Shown one piece after another: positions 41,820 to 50,867 of a stretch of DNA of 64,000 nt (position 1 is its first letter; each line of letters starts with the position of its first letter). The translations under genes and the position numbers were made by a program. The DNA is taken from positions 310,001 through 374,000 of the forward strand of contig JHWS01000001.1 in NCBI GenBank assembly GCA_000687675.1, in the 5' to 3' direction. The DNA is from Lachnospiraceae bacterium NC2008 (lineage in GTDB: Bacteria; Bacillota; Clostridia; Lachnospirales; Lachnospiraceae). The notes below the pieces were generated by a model. It made no database searches, was not told where the DNA came from, and was given only the letters and a program-made list of their open reading frames with translations.

Positions 41820-43115
41820 CTACTCTACAAGCTTAAGCCTTGACATTTTAAGTTCTCTTTCAGAAGCTACTCTTACAATATTAGCTCCAAGGCCTGCTAA
41901 CTTCTGGTCGAAGTCTTCATAACCTCTTTCAATATAGGTTATGTCATCAACTACACTTTCTCCGTCAGCAACAAGAGCTGCAATTACAAGTGCTGCACCT
42001 GCTCTAAGATCTGGTGCTGTGATAGAGGCCCCTGAGTATTTGTCAACACCGCTTATAATTGCAGTATTCCCCTCTACTTTTATATTAGCTCCCATACGGG
42101 CGAGCTCATCTACATATTTAAATCTATTATCAAATATACTTTCTGTTACAATACTTGTTCCCTGAGCAGTTCCAAGAAGTACTGTCATCTGTGGCTGCAT
42201 ATCTGTTGGGAAGCCTGGATATGGAAGAGTCTTAACCTGTGTATTTGCAAGTGTTTTGTCGCATTTGATTCTAACTGCGTCATCATACTCTTCAACAAGA
42301 CATCCAATTTCCTGAAGCTTAGCTGTAATACACTCAAGATGCTTAGGAATAACATTCTTAACTACAACGTCACCCTTAGTTGCTGCTGCAGCCATCATAA
42401 ATGTACCTGCTTCAATCTGATCAGGAATAATCGCATAGTTTGAACCGTGAAGCTTTTCAACACCCTTAATACGAATAACATCAGTACCTGCACCCTTTAT
42501 ATTAGCACCCATACTATTAAGGAAGTTAGCAAGGTCAACTACGTGTGGTTCCTTAGCAGCGTTCTCGATAATAGTCTTACCTGCTGCCATAGAAGCTGCC
42601 ATCATAACATTGATAGTTGCTCCTACAGAAACCTTATCCATAAATATATGATTACCACGAAGGTCTGTAGCTGTAGCTACAATACTTCCGTGCTCGATTC
42701 TTACTTCAGCGCCAAGTGCTCTAAATCCCTTAAGATGCTGGTCGATAGCTCTAATACCGATATTACATCCACCTGGAAGAGGAACTTCGGCCCTTTTATA
42801 TTTACCAAGAAGAGCGCCTATCATATAGTATGAGGCTCTAATCTTCTTCATGTACTCGTCATCTATGACACAGTCAGATACCTTAGAAGAATCCATCTTA
42901 ACTGTGTGTCTGTCTATGTGCTCAATCCTTATGCCTATGCTTTCCATAGCCTGCATGAGCACTCTCGTATCCCTTACATCTGGAACATTTTCAATAGTGA
43001 CAGGGTCGTCCGTCATAACAGCTGCCGCAAGTATAGCAAGTGCTGCATTCTTAGCACCGCCAATTTCTACCTGGCCTGTTAGTGGAGTCCCGCCGACTAT
43101 AGCGTACTTTTCCAT
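41820..43115 (-). CDS. murA: UDP-N-acetylglucosamine 1-carboxyvinyltransferase
   Basis: 431-residue MurA, first committed step of peptidoglycan synthesis, adding enolpyruvate to UDP-GlcNAc. The N-terminal G-G-A-K-N-A-A-L motif and the catalytic Cys in P-L-P-G-G-C-N-I-G (about residue 115) are present. The loop therefore has the Cys form, normally fosfomycin sensitive. The promoter upstream is a perfect sigma-A consensus. A second MurA paralogue is usual in Firmicutes but is not in this window. Confidence 0.95.
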   Translation of the reverse strand: MEKYAIVGGTPLTGQVEIGGAKNAALAILAAAVMTDDPVTIENVPDVRDTRVLMQAMESIGIRIEHIDRHTVKMDSSKVSDCVIDDEYMKKIRASYYMIGALLGKYKRAEVPLPGGCNIGIRAIDQHLKGFRALGAEVRIEHGSIVATATDLRGNHIFMDKVSVGATINVMMAASMAAGKTIIENAAKEPHVVDLANFLNSMGANIKGAGTDVIRIKGVEKLHGSNYAIIPDQIEAGTFMMAAAATKGDVVVKNVIPKHLECITAKLQEIGCLVEEYDDAVRIKCDKTLANTQVKTLPYPGFPTDMQPQMTVLLGTAQGTSIVTESIFDNRFKYVDELARMGANIKVEGNTAIISGVDKYSGASITAPDLRAGAALVIAALVADGESVVDDITYIERGYEDFDQKLAGLGANIVRVASERELKMSRLKLVE

Positions 43116-43207
43116 TTGACACCTCTAATTATTCGATTCGAATATTCCCAGTTTTATTGCATCCCCAACTGGCGAATCGGTATAAGTTCTCATTAAAAAC
43201 TTATCGT

Positions 43208-43236
43208 ATTATATACTATCATTTTTATCATGTCAA
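43208..43236 (-). promoter_or_regulatory. Consensus sigma-A promoter of murA
   Basis: TTGACA (43231-43236), exactly 17 bases, TATAAT (43208-43213): a perfect consensus about 95 bases before the murA start. Confidence 0.85.
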
Positions 43237-43331
43237 AACAAGATTTCACAGCGGTTTACATGTGTTTTTCTTATGTAAACAGGATTCTTACCAGGTCATT
43301 TGTAAAATGACCAAGTTTTTGAATCAGTGCC

Positions 43332-44747
43332 TTAGTACAGATAATCGAATGGATTAACCTGAGTTCCACCTACGAGAATCTCAAAATGCACGTGTGGGCC
43401 AGTACTTACGCCTGTATTACCGCTTGCTGCAATAACCTCGCCCTGTTTTACACTCTGACCAACGCTAACATTGATTCTGCTAAGGTGACCGTATCTTGTC
43501 TGTTTTCCGTCTGGGTGGTTGATATATACAACATTACCATATCCTCTGCCCCATCCGGCAAATGCTACTACACCACCACTTGAAGCGTATACGCTGGTCC
43601 CAACTGGAGTTGCCCAGTCAACACCCTTATGATATGTAGATGCTCCTGCCTTAGGCGCTTTACGCTTACCAAATCCTGATGTAAGACGTCCACCTGCAAG
43701 TGGCTTAATATATGTAGGAGGAACTATAGTACCTATCTCTACCACCTTTGCAACAGGCTGCATCTTAATTTCTTCATATAAAGTATCATTAGATACCATA
43801 TCTTCATTGATTCTGGTTACAGAAGCGATAGCCTCATGATAGCCAGCAGATGGCTGAACATGTGTCACCTTCTGATTTGTATACCACTCATCATTATATA
43901 TATACTCAATAGGAAGGTCATAAGCCTCCTCTACTCTTGTCTGCTCTGTCCAAACAACTGATAGTTCTGGCTTAGGAACTGTAATAAGAAGTTCCTGATC
44001 AACAAATATGGTTGAGCTTTCATTTTCTAGAGCATCATTCATGTTGATAATATCTTCAAGTGGAACCCCTGTGCTAATAGATATTTCTGATAAGGTGTCA
44101 CCAGACTGTACCTTATATATCTGCTGAGTTTCCTGATTTTCTGTTATCAAGCTGGCAGCATCCTTTATATCCATGATATTGTCAGACTTAACATAGGCCT
44201 GCACTATCTCCACAGGCTCGTTAAAGTGAACATCCTTTACCCCAAGTTCAAAGGAATCAAAAGATAGCTCACCTTCAGGCTGTATTTCTGATGAAGGTAC
44301 GTCTATAGCCTTCTCTAAACCTGCAGTTACTATACAATCATCAAGCTTCTCACTACTATTATCACAGACCTGATTTACTGACACTGTAAGGGCTGTTAGT
44401 TCTCTACTACTATTTCTAAGTATAGAAGCCTGGAAGTTACCCTTATCATCGTATTTATCTATAGTATCCTGAAACATCTTCTTAACCTGATCAGAATCCT
44501 TAAGATAGACTATAGTTTCATTAACCTTTATAAGATAAGCATTTTCATAGCCTGGAACGTCAATTTCAGGCTTATTCTCATCTCCACTTTCCGCATCAGA
44601 AGAAGACCTGGTGTAAAACAGGTCACTGTAATCTTCTATGTCATTTTGCGGAAAATATAGAACGATTAGAAAGGCAGTAAGAAGAGCCATTTTTAAAATG
44701 ACTCCTACCTTTATCAAACCATATGATGAATGATTATTATTAGACAT
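43332..44747 (-). CDS. LysM-M23 peptidase with membrane anchor
   Basis: 471-residue membrane-anchored cell-wall peptidase. One membrane segment (about residues 13-30) precedes an extracytoplasmic region, a LysM domain (V-Q-S-G-D-T-L-S-E-I-S, about 212-258), a G5-like segment (about 265-340) and a C-terminal M23 LytM domain (about 355-470). The M23 motifs H-K-G-V-D-W and H-V-H-F-E are intact, so it should be an active metalloendopeptidase. Its start overlaps the flavin reductase stop by one base. It is third in an operon. Confidence 0.92.
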   Translation of the reverse strand: MSNNNHSSYGLIKVGVILKMALLTAFLIVLYFPQNDIEDYSDLFYTRSSSDAESGDENKPEIDVPGYENAYLIKVNETIVYLKDSDQVKKMFQDTIDKYDDKGNFQASILRNSSRELTALTVSVNQVCDNSSEKLDDCIVTAGLEKAIDVPSSEIQPEGELSFDSFELGVKDVHFNEPVEIVQAYVKSDNIMDIKDAASLITENQETQQIYKVQSGDTLSEISISTGVPLEDIINMNDALENESSTIFVDQELLITVPKPELSVVWTEQTRVEEAYDLPIEYIYNDEWYTNQKVTHVQPSAGYHEAIASVTRINEDMVSNDTLYEEIKMQPVAKVVEIGTIVPPTYIKPLAGGRLTSGFGKRKAPKAGASTYHKGVDWATPVGTSVYASSGGVVAFAGWGRGYGNVVYINHPDGKQTRYGHLSRINVSVGQSVKQGEVIAASGNTGVSTGPHVHFEILVGGTQVNPFDYLY

Positions 44748-45313
44748 TACTTATTTTTCCTGACACTAAATCCGAACTTTCCAAGATTGTCGCCAAGTGT
44801 AAAATACTCGCCATGAGAATATGCAAGTGGATTAGACTTTGTAAAGTCAAACTTCTTATTCTCATCCATATATTTGTCATCTACAGTTACAGCTACAACC
44901 TCAGCTATAAACATGTCATGAGTTCCAAGTTCTTTAATTTCTTTAACCTTACACTCAATAGCAACTGGACTTTCTGCAATGTATGGAGCCTTAACTACTG
45001 TTGATGCAGCCTTAGTAAGGTTCATCTTCTCCCACTTATCTACATCTCTGCCGCTAACAACACCGCAGTAATCTGTAGCAGTTACAAGTTCCTTTGTTGT
45101 AAGGTTGATAACGAATTCTCCTGACTCTTTAATAAGGTCATAAGAATATCTTGATTTTCTAACTGATATTGATACATATGGAGGATCTGAACATATAGTT
45201 CCTGTCCATGCAACAGTAAATATGTTGCTCTTTCCATTAATATCTCCGCTTGTTATAAGTACTACTGGTAATGGATAAAGCATATTACCAGGTTTGAATG
45301 ATTCTCTTCCCAT
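44747..45313 (-). CDS. Flavin reductase-like (FMN-binding) protein
   Basis: 188-residue protein of the flavin reductase-like split-barrel family. Typical features are P-L-P-V-V-L-I-T-S near the start, N-I-F-T-V-A-W-T-G-T, P-P-Y-V-S-I-S-V-R, F-V-I-N-L, and a Y-S-H-G-E-Y-F-T-L-G end. It probably binds FMN and passes electrons from NAD(P)H or reduces a small molecule; the partner is unknown. It sits between the coiled-coil protein and the M23 peptidase with one-base overlaps on both sides. Confidence 0.88.
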   Translation of the reverse strand: MGRESFKPGNMLYPLPVVLITSGDINGKSNIFTVAWTGTICSDPPYVSISVRKSRYSYDLIKESGEFVINLTTKELVTATDYCGVVSGRDVDKWEKMNLTKAASTVVKAPYIAESPVAIECKVKEIKELGTHDMFIAEVVAVTVDDKYMDENKKFDFTKSNPLAYSHGEYFTLGDNLGKFGFSVRKNK

Positions 45314-47397
45314 TATAAAATACCAAGAATGCTGAGAACCTGAAGAACTACGCTTACTCCTGAAAGTCCTGCAGCAATAATAGCTATTGTTTTAACCTGT
45401 CCAATCTTTGATGTGCTCTCTTTTACTCTTCCATCAAGGCCGTCTGTCTGGCGGTCAGTCTTTTCATTGATAACTGCCTGAACATTTCTATAAACCTTAA
45501 CGCTTTCCTTGTGCATGAAGTCTTCAGCAAGCTTGATTCTTTCTTCAAATGCCTGTCTCTGTTCTTCATCACGCTTCTTAGCTTCCTCTTCCTTGCGCTC
45601 TGCGTCTGGATCAACTGGCTTAGCAAGGATATTTGCATTCATACGCTGCATGAATTCAACGATTTCTTTGTTATCCTGCTTGAGACCATATATAGCACTA
45701 TCAAGTGATGTCTTAAGTGTTGATTTTGTATCATCATTAGCATTCTTAAGATTTCTAACAGCAGTACGAACTTCTTCTGTACCTGTAAGAATATCAATGA
45801 GAGGAGCCTTAAGCTCTTCTGCTGATAATGATGAACTATCCTGTGGAGCTGACTGAAGCTGCATAGCTATATTCTTTGCTTCTATAGCAGCGTTCTTAGC
45901 CTCTTCCACCTGATTGTAGATGCTTCCAAATGCTGACTTATTGTCTTCACTGATTGTATCAAGTGCAGCTTTATTTTGCTGAGCATATGCTTCAAATGAT
46001 GCCTTACTATCCTGTGCAAATGCTTCAATAGCAAGTTTGCTTTCCTGACTATATGTCTTGATTGCTTCAAGATCTTCTGCTGAAAGACCAGCTTTCTTAG
46101 ATGCTTCAGCCTCTTTAGCTTCCTGAAGAGCTCTGCTGATTGAATCAAGATTAGCTACCGCCTGAATATACTGAGCCTTAAGCTCGTCTATATTTGTAGC
46201 AAGTGTATAGTTTTGAGACTTAATATCCTCAGCGCTTGCTGATAAGCTTGCAATCTGAGATTTGACTTCTTCATTACCAGATGCAAGTTCAGAAATCTGT
46301 GACTTAATTTCGTCACTACCTGATGCAAATCCTGCAATCTGCGACTTGACTTCTTCATTGTTTGAAGCAAGACCTGAAAGTCCTTCCTTAACTTCCTCAA
46401 CTGCAAATGCTATGTCATCAAACTTAGAATTGGTATCAGGAGTTTCTGCTGCCTTTGTTACTTCATTTTCAAGCTGATTCTTAAGTCCTTCAATCTGATT
46501 CTTAACTTCTGTTGTATCAGACGCAAGGTTTGTGAGCTGATTCTTAACATCTGTTGTATCAGATGCAAGATTTGTAAGCTGTGCCTTAAGTTCTCCAGCA
46601 TCTAAAGTAAGATTTGCAATCTGTATCTTAGTATCATCATCTGTACCTGCAGCAGATAATTCTGCAAGACGAGATTTTATTTCTTCTGTATTAGCAATAA
46701 CCTGCTCATTTCCAAGCTGGGCTGTTTCTGTGAGTTCTTTGTTGTCTGCACCAGTTGTTTCAAGACTTTCAACAGCTGATTTGACGCTTGCAATACTTTC
46801 TTTAAGAGAATCTATATCTTCTTTAAGTCCGTCATATGAATCAGTTTTAGCTGCATCAAGCATACCTGACTTAAGTGCATCTACATCTGCCTTAAGACTA
46901 TCAAGCTTTCCAGCATTGTCATCTGACTGAAGTGCCATAAGTTCAAGCTGTTCATTAACCTTAGAAACAGTTTCCTTAACACCTTCTGTTGCTATAGTTG
47001 ACTGCTTAATCTCTTCTGTTGGCTGTGCAAGAGCCTGAGCTATAGACTCGCTAAGTGTTTTAGCAAAGCCAGAATCCATATTGTTAAGAGCTGCATTAAG
47101 AGTATCTGTAACTGCATCTGACATCTCTCTAGAAATAAGTTCTGTGTTAGCTCCGCCTGATGATGCCTCAAGCTGAAGTGTTCTAACTTTCTCGATACTT
47201 TCATCAACGAGAGAGTACATCTTCTCTGTAAGTTCTGTATTCTTGTAGTTAAGCTTACGCATCTCCTGAAGAACTGCTTCGTATGCTTCAACCTGCTCCT
47301 CAAGATCCTGCATCTGAGCTGTATCAGCTTCAGAATTAGCTTTAATCATCTCTCCTGCTGTATATCTTAATGATAACTTATCAACGAAATTGTCCAT
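45313..47397 (-). CDS. Long coiled-coil protein with degenerate repeats and C-terminal membrane anchor
   Basis: 694-residue mostly helical, acidic protein with no catalytic domain seen. The middle (about residues 265-415) is built from repeats of about 14 residues of the form L-A-S-(x4)-V/I-K-(N/S)-Q-(I/L), for example T-N-L-A-S-D-T-T-E-V-K-N-Q-I. A second coiled coil near 430-520 has alanine-rich repeats (S-K-A-S-F-E-A-Y-A-Q-Q-N-K-A). A hydrophobic C-terminus (about 668-692) could be a tail anchor. It resembles methyl-accepting or tape-like helical scaffolds without their domains. First gene of the operon with flavin reductase and M23 peptidase. Confidence 0.7.
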   Translation of the reverse strand: MDNFVDKLSLRYTAGEMIKANSEADTAQMQDLEEQVEAYEAVLQEMRKLNYKNTELTEKMYSLVDESIEKVRTLQLEASSGGANTELISREMSDAVTDTLNAALNNMDSGFAKTLSESIAQALAQPTEEIKQSTIATEGVKETVSKVNEQLELMALQSDDNAGKLDSLKADVDALKSGMLDAAKTDSYDGLKEDIDSLKESIASVKSAVESLETTGADNKELTETAQLGNEQVIANTEEIKSRLAELSAAGTDDDTKIQIANLTLDAGELKAQLTNLASDTTDVKNQLTNLASDTTEVKNQIEGLKNQLENEVTKAAETPDTNSKFDDIAFAVEEVKEGLSGLASNNEEVKSQIAGFASGSDEIKSQISELASGNEEVKSQIASLSASAEDIKSQNYTLATNIDELKAQYIQAVANLDSISRALQEAKEAEASKKAGLSAEDLEAIKTYSQESKLAIEAFAQDSKASFEAYAQQNKAALDTISEDNKSAFGSIYNQVEEAKNAAIEAKNIAMQLQSAPQDSSSLSAEELKAPLIDILTGTEEVRTAVRNLKNANDDTKSTLKTSLDSAIYGLKQDNKEIVEFMQRMNANILAKPVDPDAERKEEEAKKRDEEQRQAFEERIKLAEDFMHKESVKVYRNVQAVINEKTDRQTDGLDGRVKESTSKIGQVKTIAIIAAGLSGVSVVLQVLSILGIL

Positions 47398-47446
47398 CTG
47401 ATTCCTCCTAAGACACTCTGTTGTTTTTCCATAAAAACACTAGCAT

Positions 47447-47475
47447 ATTTTATCATTTTTTATACTTATTTACAA
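47447..47475 (-). promoter_or_regulatory. Promoter of the coiled-coil/flavin reductase/M23 operon
   Basis: -35 TTGTAA (47470-47475), a 17-base spacer and -10 TAAAAT (47447-47452), 50 bases upstream of the coiled-coil gene. Confidence 0.6.
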
Positions 47476-47639
47476 GTTTTTGTAGTTTGTTATTTTATAT
47501 AAAATTAACAACCGTTATTAATTTATTCTATATATCTTTGTACATTTTCACAGATGATTACGTTTTTATTCATACTTTGTTCATATTTAGCAGTTAGAAT
47601 GTATTTATAGCAAAAGTTAATTAATATTTTTCATAATAA

Positions 47640-47773
47640 GCCCGGATGCCACTAGTGGTATCTGGGCACTCCTCTTTTATAGGGGTAATTTAAATCGAGC
47701 AGGAGCCAGCCTCCTGCTCGCTGTGCGTGGTGCGTCCAGCGAAGCTGGAATATTTCGTTACGCAGCACCGCGC
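47640..47773. repeat. Cluster of three GC-rich hairpins in intergenic DNA
   Basis: Within the 418-base gap 47398-47815 are three palindromes. The first is GCCCGGATGCCAC-TA-GTGGTATCTGGGC (47640-47667). The second is CGAGCAGGA-GCCAGCC-TCCTGCTCG (47696-47720). The third is a cruciform, GTGCG-x-GGTGCGT...ACGCAGCACCGCGC, enclosing CCAGC-GAA-GCTGG (47723-47773). They differ sharply in base composition from the A+T-rich surroundings. The rest of the gap is A+T-rich with no gene. Function unknown. Confidence 0.6.
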
Positions 47774-47780
47774 AATATGC

Positions 47781-47808
47781 AAAAAAGGTCGCTAGTAATA
47801 GCGACCTT
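47781..47808 (-). terminator. Terminator of the alarmone synthetase gene
   Basis: Read on the minus strand, AAGGTCGCT-ATTACT-AGCGACCTT is followed by a T-run, 7 bases after the stop. Confidence 0.88.
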
Positions 47809-47815
47809 TTAATAA

Positions 47816-48460
47816 TTATTCTTCTTTCATTGCATCAAGACGCATAATCTCTTCGTTTAGACAAAGCATCTCATCATCAAGTGCAGATACCATACGAGCA
47901 CATTCCATAAGAGACTCTGATATGTGTCTTGGAGGATTACCCTCGAATTTGTATCTAATCTTATGTTCAAGAGTAGCCCAGAAGTCCATGGCTACAGTTC
48001 TAATCTGAATCTCAACTTTAACATTAACAACTCTGTCAGACAAGTAGATTGGAACACTGACTATCATATGATAGCTCTGATATCCGCTTGGCTTAGGATT
48101 CTTGTAATAATCCTTAACAGAGATAATGATAATATCACTCTGAGAACTAAGAATATCAGCTATTCTGTATATGTCCGAAGTAAATGAACATATAATACGT
48201 ACACCGGCAATATCATTAACCTTGGCAACCATATTTTCAATAGTTGATTCATAGCCATTCTTTTTCAGTTTTTTAACTATACTCTCGGAGCTCTTTATAC
48301 GAGCTTCGATATGTTCGATAGGATTGTATTTGTGGGTCTGTGCAAAATCCGCACTTAATATCTCAAGCTTGGTTCGCATCTGCTTAAGAGCAGCCTTGTA
48401 AACAAGCTGTACCTCTTCCCACTTGTCAATCTCATCGACATTGGAAGGTTTATAATCCAT
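47816..48460 (-). CDS. Small alarmone synthetase (RelA/SpoT synthetase domain only)
   Basis: 214-residue protein with only the (p)ppGpp synthetase domain, like RelQ/RelP. It makes ppGpp/pppGpp from ATP and GDP/GTP under stress. Motifs are I-E-H-I-E-A-R-I-K-S, D-I-A-G-V-R-I-I-C-S-F, P-K-P-S-G-Y-Q-S-Y-H, V-E-I-Q-I-R-T and F-W-A-T-L-E-H. There is no hydrolase (HD), TGS or ACT domain. It lies 47 bases after asnA on the same strand, with its own terminator. RelQ fits best, but the RelP/RelQ choice is not certain. Confidence 0.9.
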   Translation of the reverse strand: MDYKPSNVDEIDKWEEVQLVYKAALKQMRTKLEILSADFAQTHKYNPIEHIEARIKSSESIVKKLKKNGYESTIENMVAKVNDIAGVRIICSFTSDIYRIADILSSQSDIIIISVKDYYKNPKPSGYQSYHMIVSVPIYLSDRVVNVKVEIQIRTVAMDFWATLEHKIRYKFEGNPPRHISESLMECARMVSALDDEMLCLNEEIMRLDAMKEE

Positions 48461-48507
48461 ATTATTGATCCCTGTTACTAATATCTCAAATCGTTATATA
48501 GCAGAAA

Positions 48508-49518
48508 TTATAAAAGATTAACTCCGCTAGCCTTGGCCTTTTCTGCCACATCTGCCGGCCAGATTGAAGACTGAACCTCTCCTATATGAGCTCTCTGCAT
48601 AAAGAACATACAGATACGGCTCTGTCCAATACCACCACCTATTGAGTATGGAAGTTTCTTCTCAAGAACTGCCTTCTGGAATGGAAGTTCTGCTCTTTCA
48701 GTGCATCCAGCCTTCTCAAGCTGCGAACGCATAGAATCCTCATCAACTCTTATACCCATAGATGATAATTCAAGTGATGAATCAAGAACTGGATAATATA
48801 CGATAATATCACCGTTAAGTTCCCAGTCATCATAGTCTGGTGCTCTTCCATCATGTTTTTCGCCGTTAGAAAGCTTGTCACCAATCTTCATAAGGAATAC
48901 CGCGCCCTTATCTCTTGCAATAAGAGTCTCTCTTTCCTTAGGTGTCTTATCTGGATACATATCAAGAAGTTCCTGAGATGTAATAAATGTTATTTCATTT
49001 GGTAAGAAAGGATCCATAAAATGATACTTTCCGCAGATATAATATTCTGTCTGCTTAATTGCCATATATATTCTAAATACAGTTTCTTTTAATGTATCAA
49101 TATTTCTGTCTTTCTTCTCGATGACCTTTTCCCAGTCCCACTGGTCAACATAGATAGAGTGAACATTATCTGTGTCCTCATCTCTTCTAATAGCTGTCAT
49201 ATCAGTATAGAGACCTTCACCTGGATTAAAGCCATAATCCTTAAGCGCTTTTCTTTTCCACTTAGCAAGCGAATGAACTATCTCTACTTCTTTATCTTCC
49301 TGTTCTTTAATTCCGAATGTAACTGGTCTTTCAACGCCATTAAGATTGTCATTAAGTCCAGATTCTGGTTTTACGAAAAGAGGTGCTGATACACGTGTAA
49401 GATTAAGCGCATCAGAAAGTGCTCTTTCAAAATAGTCTTTTACTTCTTTAATTGCAATCTCTGTCTCTCTGATTGTCTGAGGGCTCTTGTATCCCTCTGG
49501 GATAATAATAGTTCCCAT
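48508..49518 (-). CDS. asnA: Aspartate-ammonia ligase
   Basis: 336-residue ammonia-dependent asparagine synthetase, related to class II aminoacyl-tRNA synthetases. Signatures include the N-terminal I-I-I-P-E-G-Y-K-S, F-V-K-P-E-S-G-L-N-D-N-L-N-G-V-E-R-P-V, V-D-Q-W-D-W-E-K-V and the final S-I-G-G-G-I-G-Q-S-R-I. The ATG at 49518 has GAGGAGG four bases upstream; an earlier frame start is rejected. It lies near asnS, so asparagine supply and tRNA charging genes are close together. Confidence 0.95.
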   Translation of the reverse strand: MGTIIIPEGYKSPQTIRETEIAIKEVKDYFERALSDALNLTRVSAPLFVKPESGLNDNLNGVERPVTFGIKEQEDKEVEIVHSLAKWKRKALKDYGFNPGEGLYTDMTAIRRDEDTDNVHSIYVDQWDWEKVIEKKDRNIDTLKETVFRIYMAIKQTEYYICGKYHFMDPFLPNEITFITSQELLDMYPDKTPKERETLIARDKGAVFLMKIGDKLSNGEKHDGRAPDYDDWELNGDIIVYYPVLDSSLELSSMGIRVDEDSMRSQLEKAGCTERAELPFQKAVLEKKLPYSIGGGIGQSRICMFFMQRAHIGEVQSSIWPADVAEKAKASGVNLL

Positions 49519-49658
49519 TAATCCTCCTCGGCAGCTAAAAACCGCCATTTATATTAATAATATATTACTTTACCAGTGCATTAATTTTATCATTACATTT
49601 TTCTCTTTGCAAATGCCAGAGAGTAAGCTTTCACTTTCTATACCATCCTGAAAACAGT

Positions 49659-50732
49659 TTACAAAGTGAACAAATCCCACATCTCACTATCTGTCTTGTA
49701 ATCTTTTATATCACTTTCAGAATAGTTAACAGTTATCCAGCCTGCATATGTTGAGGAATAATCATAATAAGAAAATGCCAGACTTATTCCTCCTCCAGTT
49801 AAGAAGAAGTCTGTATTGTATGTATCGTCAACCCAGTCGTTTGAATCAAGGGTCTTAGCTAAGAGGTCTGTATCCACATCAGATAAAGTTGGAAATACAG
49901 ACGGCCCCTCAAGAGCAAGCTTATCATAATAGAGCTGTTCAAAACCACTATCATGAGTAAGTACATCAGTTATGTCATATACTTCACCGGTATTAACATT
50001 AATTGTTAACCCCCTAAAGTCATAATGTCCTTTCGAACTCGAACCCATATAATAATGCTGGTTATATATAACACTTATCAGGTCTTCATTAGCATATGTC
50101 ACCTGATATATTGAAGAGCCTGAATAATCTGCACTGTTGGCACTGGCACTATCATGAGTTTTCACCTCTTCACAGGCACGGTCATATATAATCATAGATG
50201 TAGATTTTATAGTCTCATTAACCTTATCCATATTCTTTCCGTCTTTTGAAGTTAGAACCGGATACTCTACATCAAAAGTAATACTGTAGTCATCAGTAGA
50301 TTCGTCAAAACTTTCAGATTCATAACTAATCTCATATGGAAGTTCATCCGGATTATAGTAATCATATATATCATCTATAAACAAGGTACCCTGTTCATCT
50401 TCGATAGAATATATATACCCCTTATTTGTATTAAAATACGGAGTTGGTGATGGACTAGGAGTTGGTGTAGGTGATGCAGATGGGTAAGGATCATAGTTAA
50501 TACTTGGATTCCTAGGTCTTCCTTTGCCATCTCCAAATATACCTGCCATAAAACTTTCAGAGCCTGAATTTGAAGTTGTTATAGCTGACTTATTTGCATG
50601 TCTTTTATTATCCTTATGCCTATCATGTCTGCTGAATAAAACAAGGCATAAAGCACCTATACAAAGACAGATAACAAGACCACAGCCTAAAAGTATTAAT
50701 CCTATTCTGCTTTCATTCTGATTTTCTTCCAT
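49659..50732 (-). CDS. Membrane-anchored DUF4163/DUF3298 (RsiV-like) protein
   Basis: 357-residue protein. The short cytoplasmic N-terminus and one membrane segment (about residues 10-33) are followed by a low-complexity linker with a Pro/Thr/Ser run (P-T-P-T-P-S-P-S-P-T-P near 88-98). An extracytoplasmic domain (about 145-355) ends it. The pattern N-E-T-I-K...Y...H-Y-Y...G-L-T-I-N-V-N-T-G-E-V-Y-D-I-T-D-V fits DUF4163/DUF3298, as in RsiV and PdaC. RsiV binds lysozyme, but no anti-sigma region is seen here. Confidence 0.8.
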   Translation of the reverse strand: MEENQNESRIGLILLGCGLVICLCIGALCLVLFSRHDRHKDNKRHANKSAITTSNSGSESFMAGIFGDGKGRPRNPSINYDPYPSASPTPTPSPSPTPYFNTNKGYIYSIEDEQGTLFIDDIYDYYNPDELPYEISYESESFDESTDDYSITFDVEYPVLTSKDGKNMDKVNETIKSTSMIIYDRACEEVKTHDSASANSADYSGSSIYQVTYANEDLISVIYNQHYYMGSSSKGHYDFRGLTINVNTGEVYDITDVLTHDSGFEQLYYDKLALEGPSVFPTLSDVDTDLLAKTLDSNDWVDDTYNTDFFLTGGGISLAFSYYDYSSTYAGWITVNYSESDIKDYKTDSEMWDLFTL

Positions 50733-50811
50733 AAAATCCCCTTTTTAATTGAGTAAGAGTCTGTCTCCTACTTGCCTCTTGATACAGCCCAGGTAAACCT
50801 ACTGCATATAC

Positions 50812-50841
50812 ATAAAGAGGGACATGGCACAGGCCTGTCCC
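50812..50841 (-). terminator. asnS terminator
   Basis: Read on the minus strand, GGGACAGGC-CTGT-GCCATGTCCC is followed by TCTTTAT, 26 bases after the asnS stop. Confidence 0.7.
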
Positions 50842-50867
50842 CCATAGATTACTATATCCTGCAAAGA

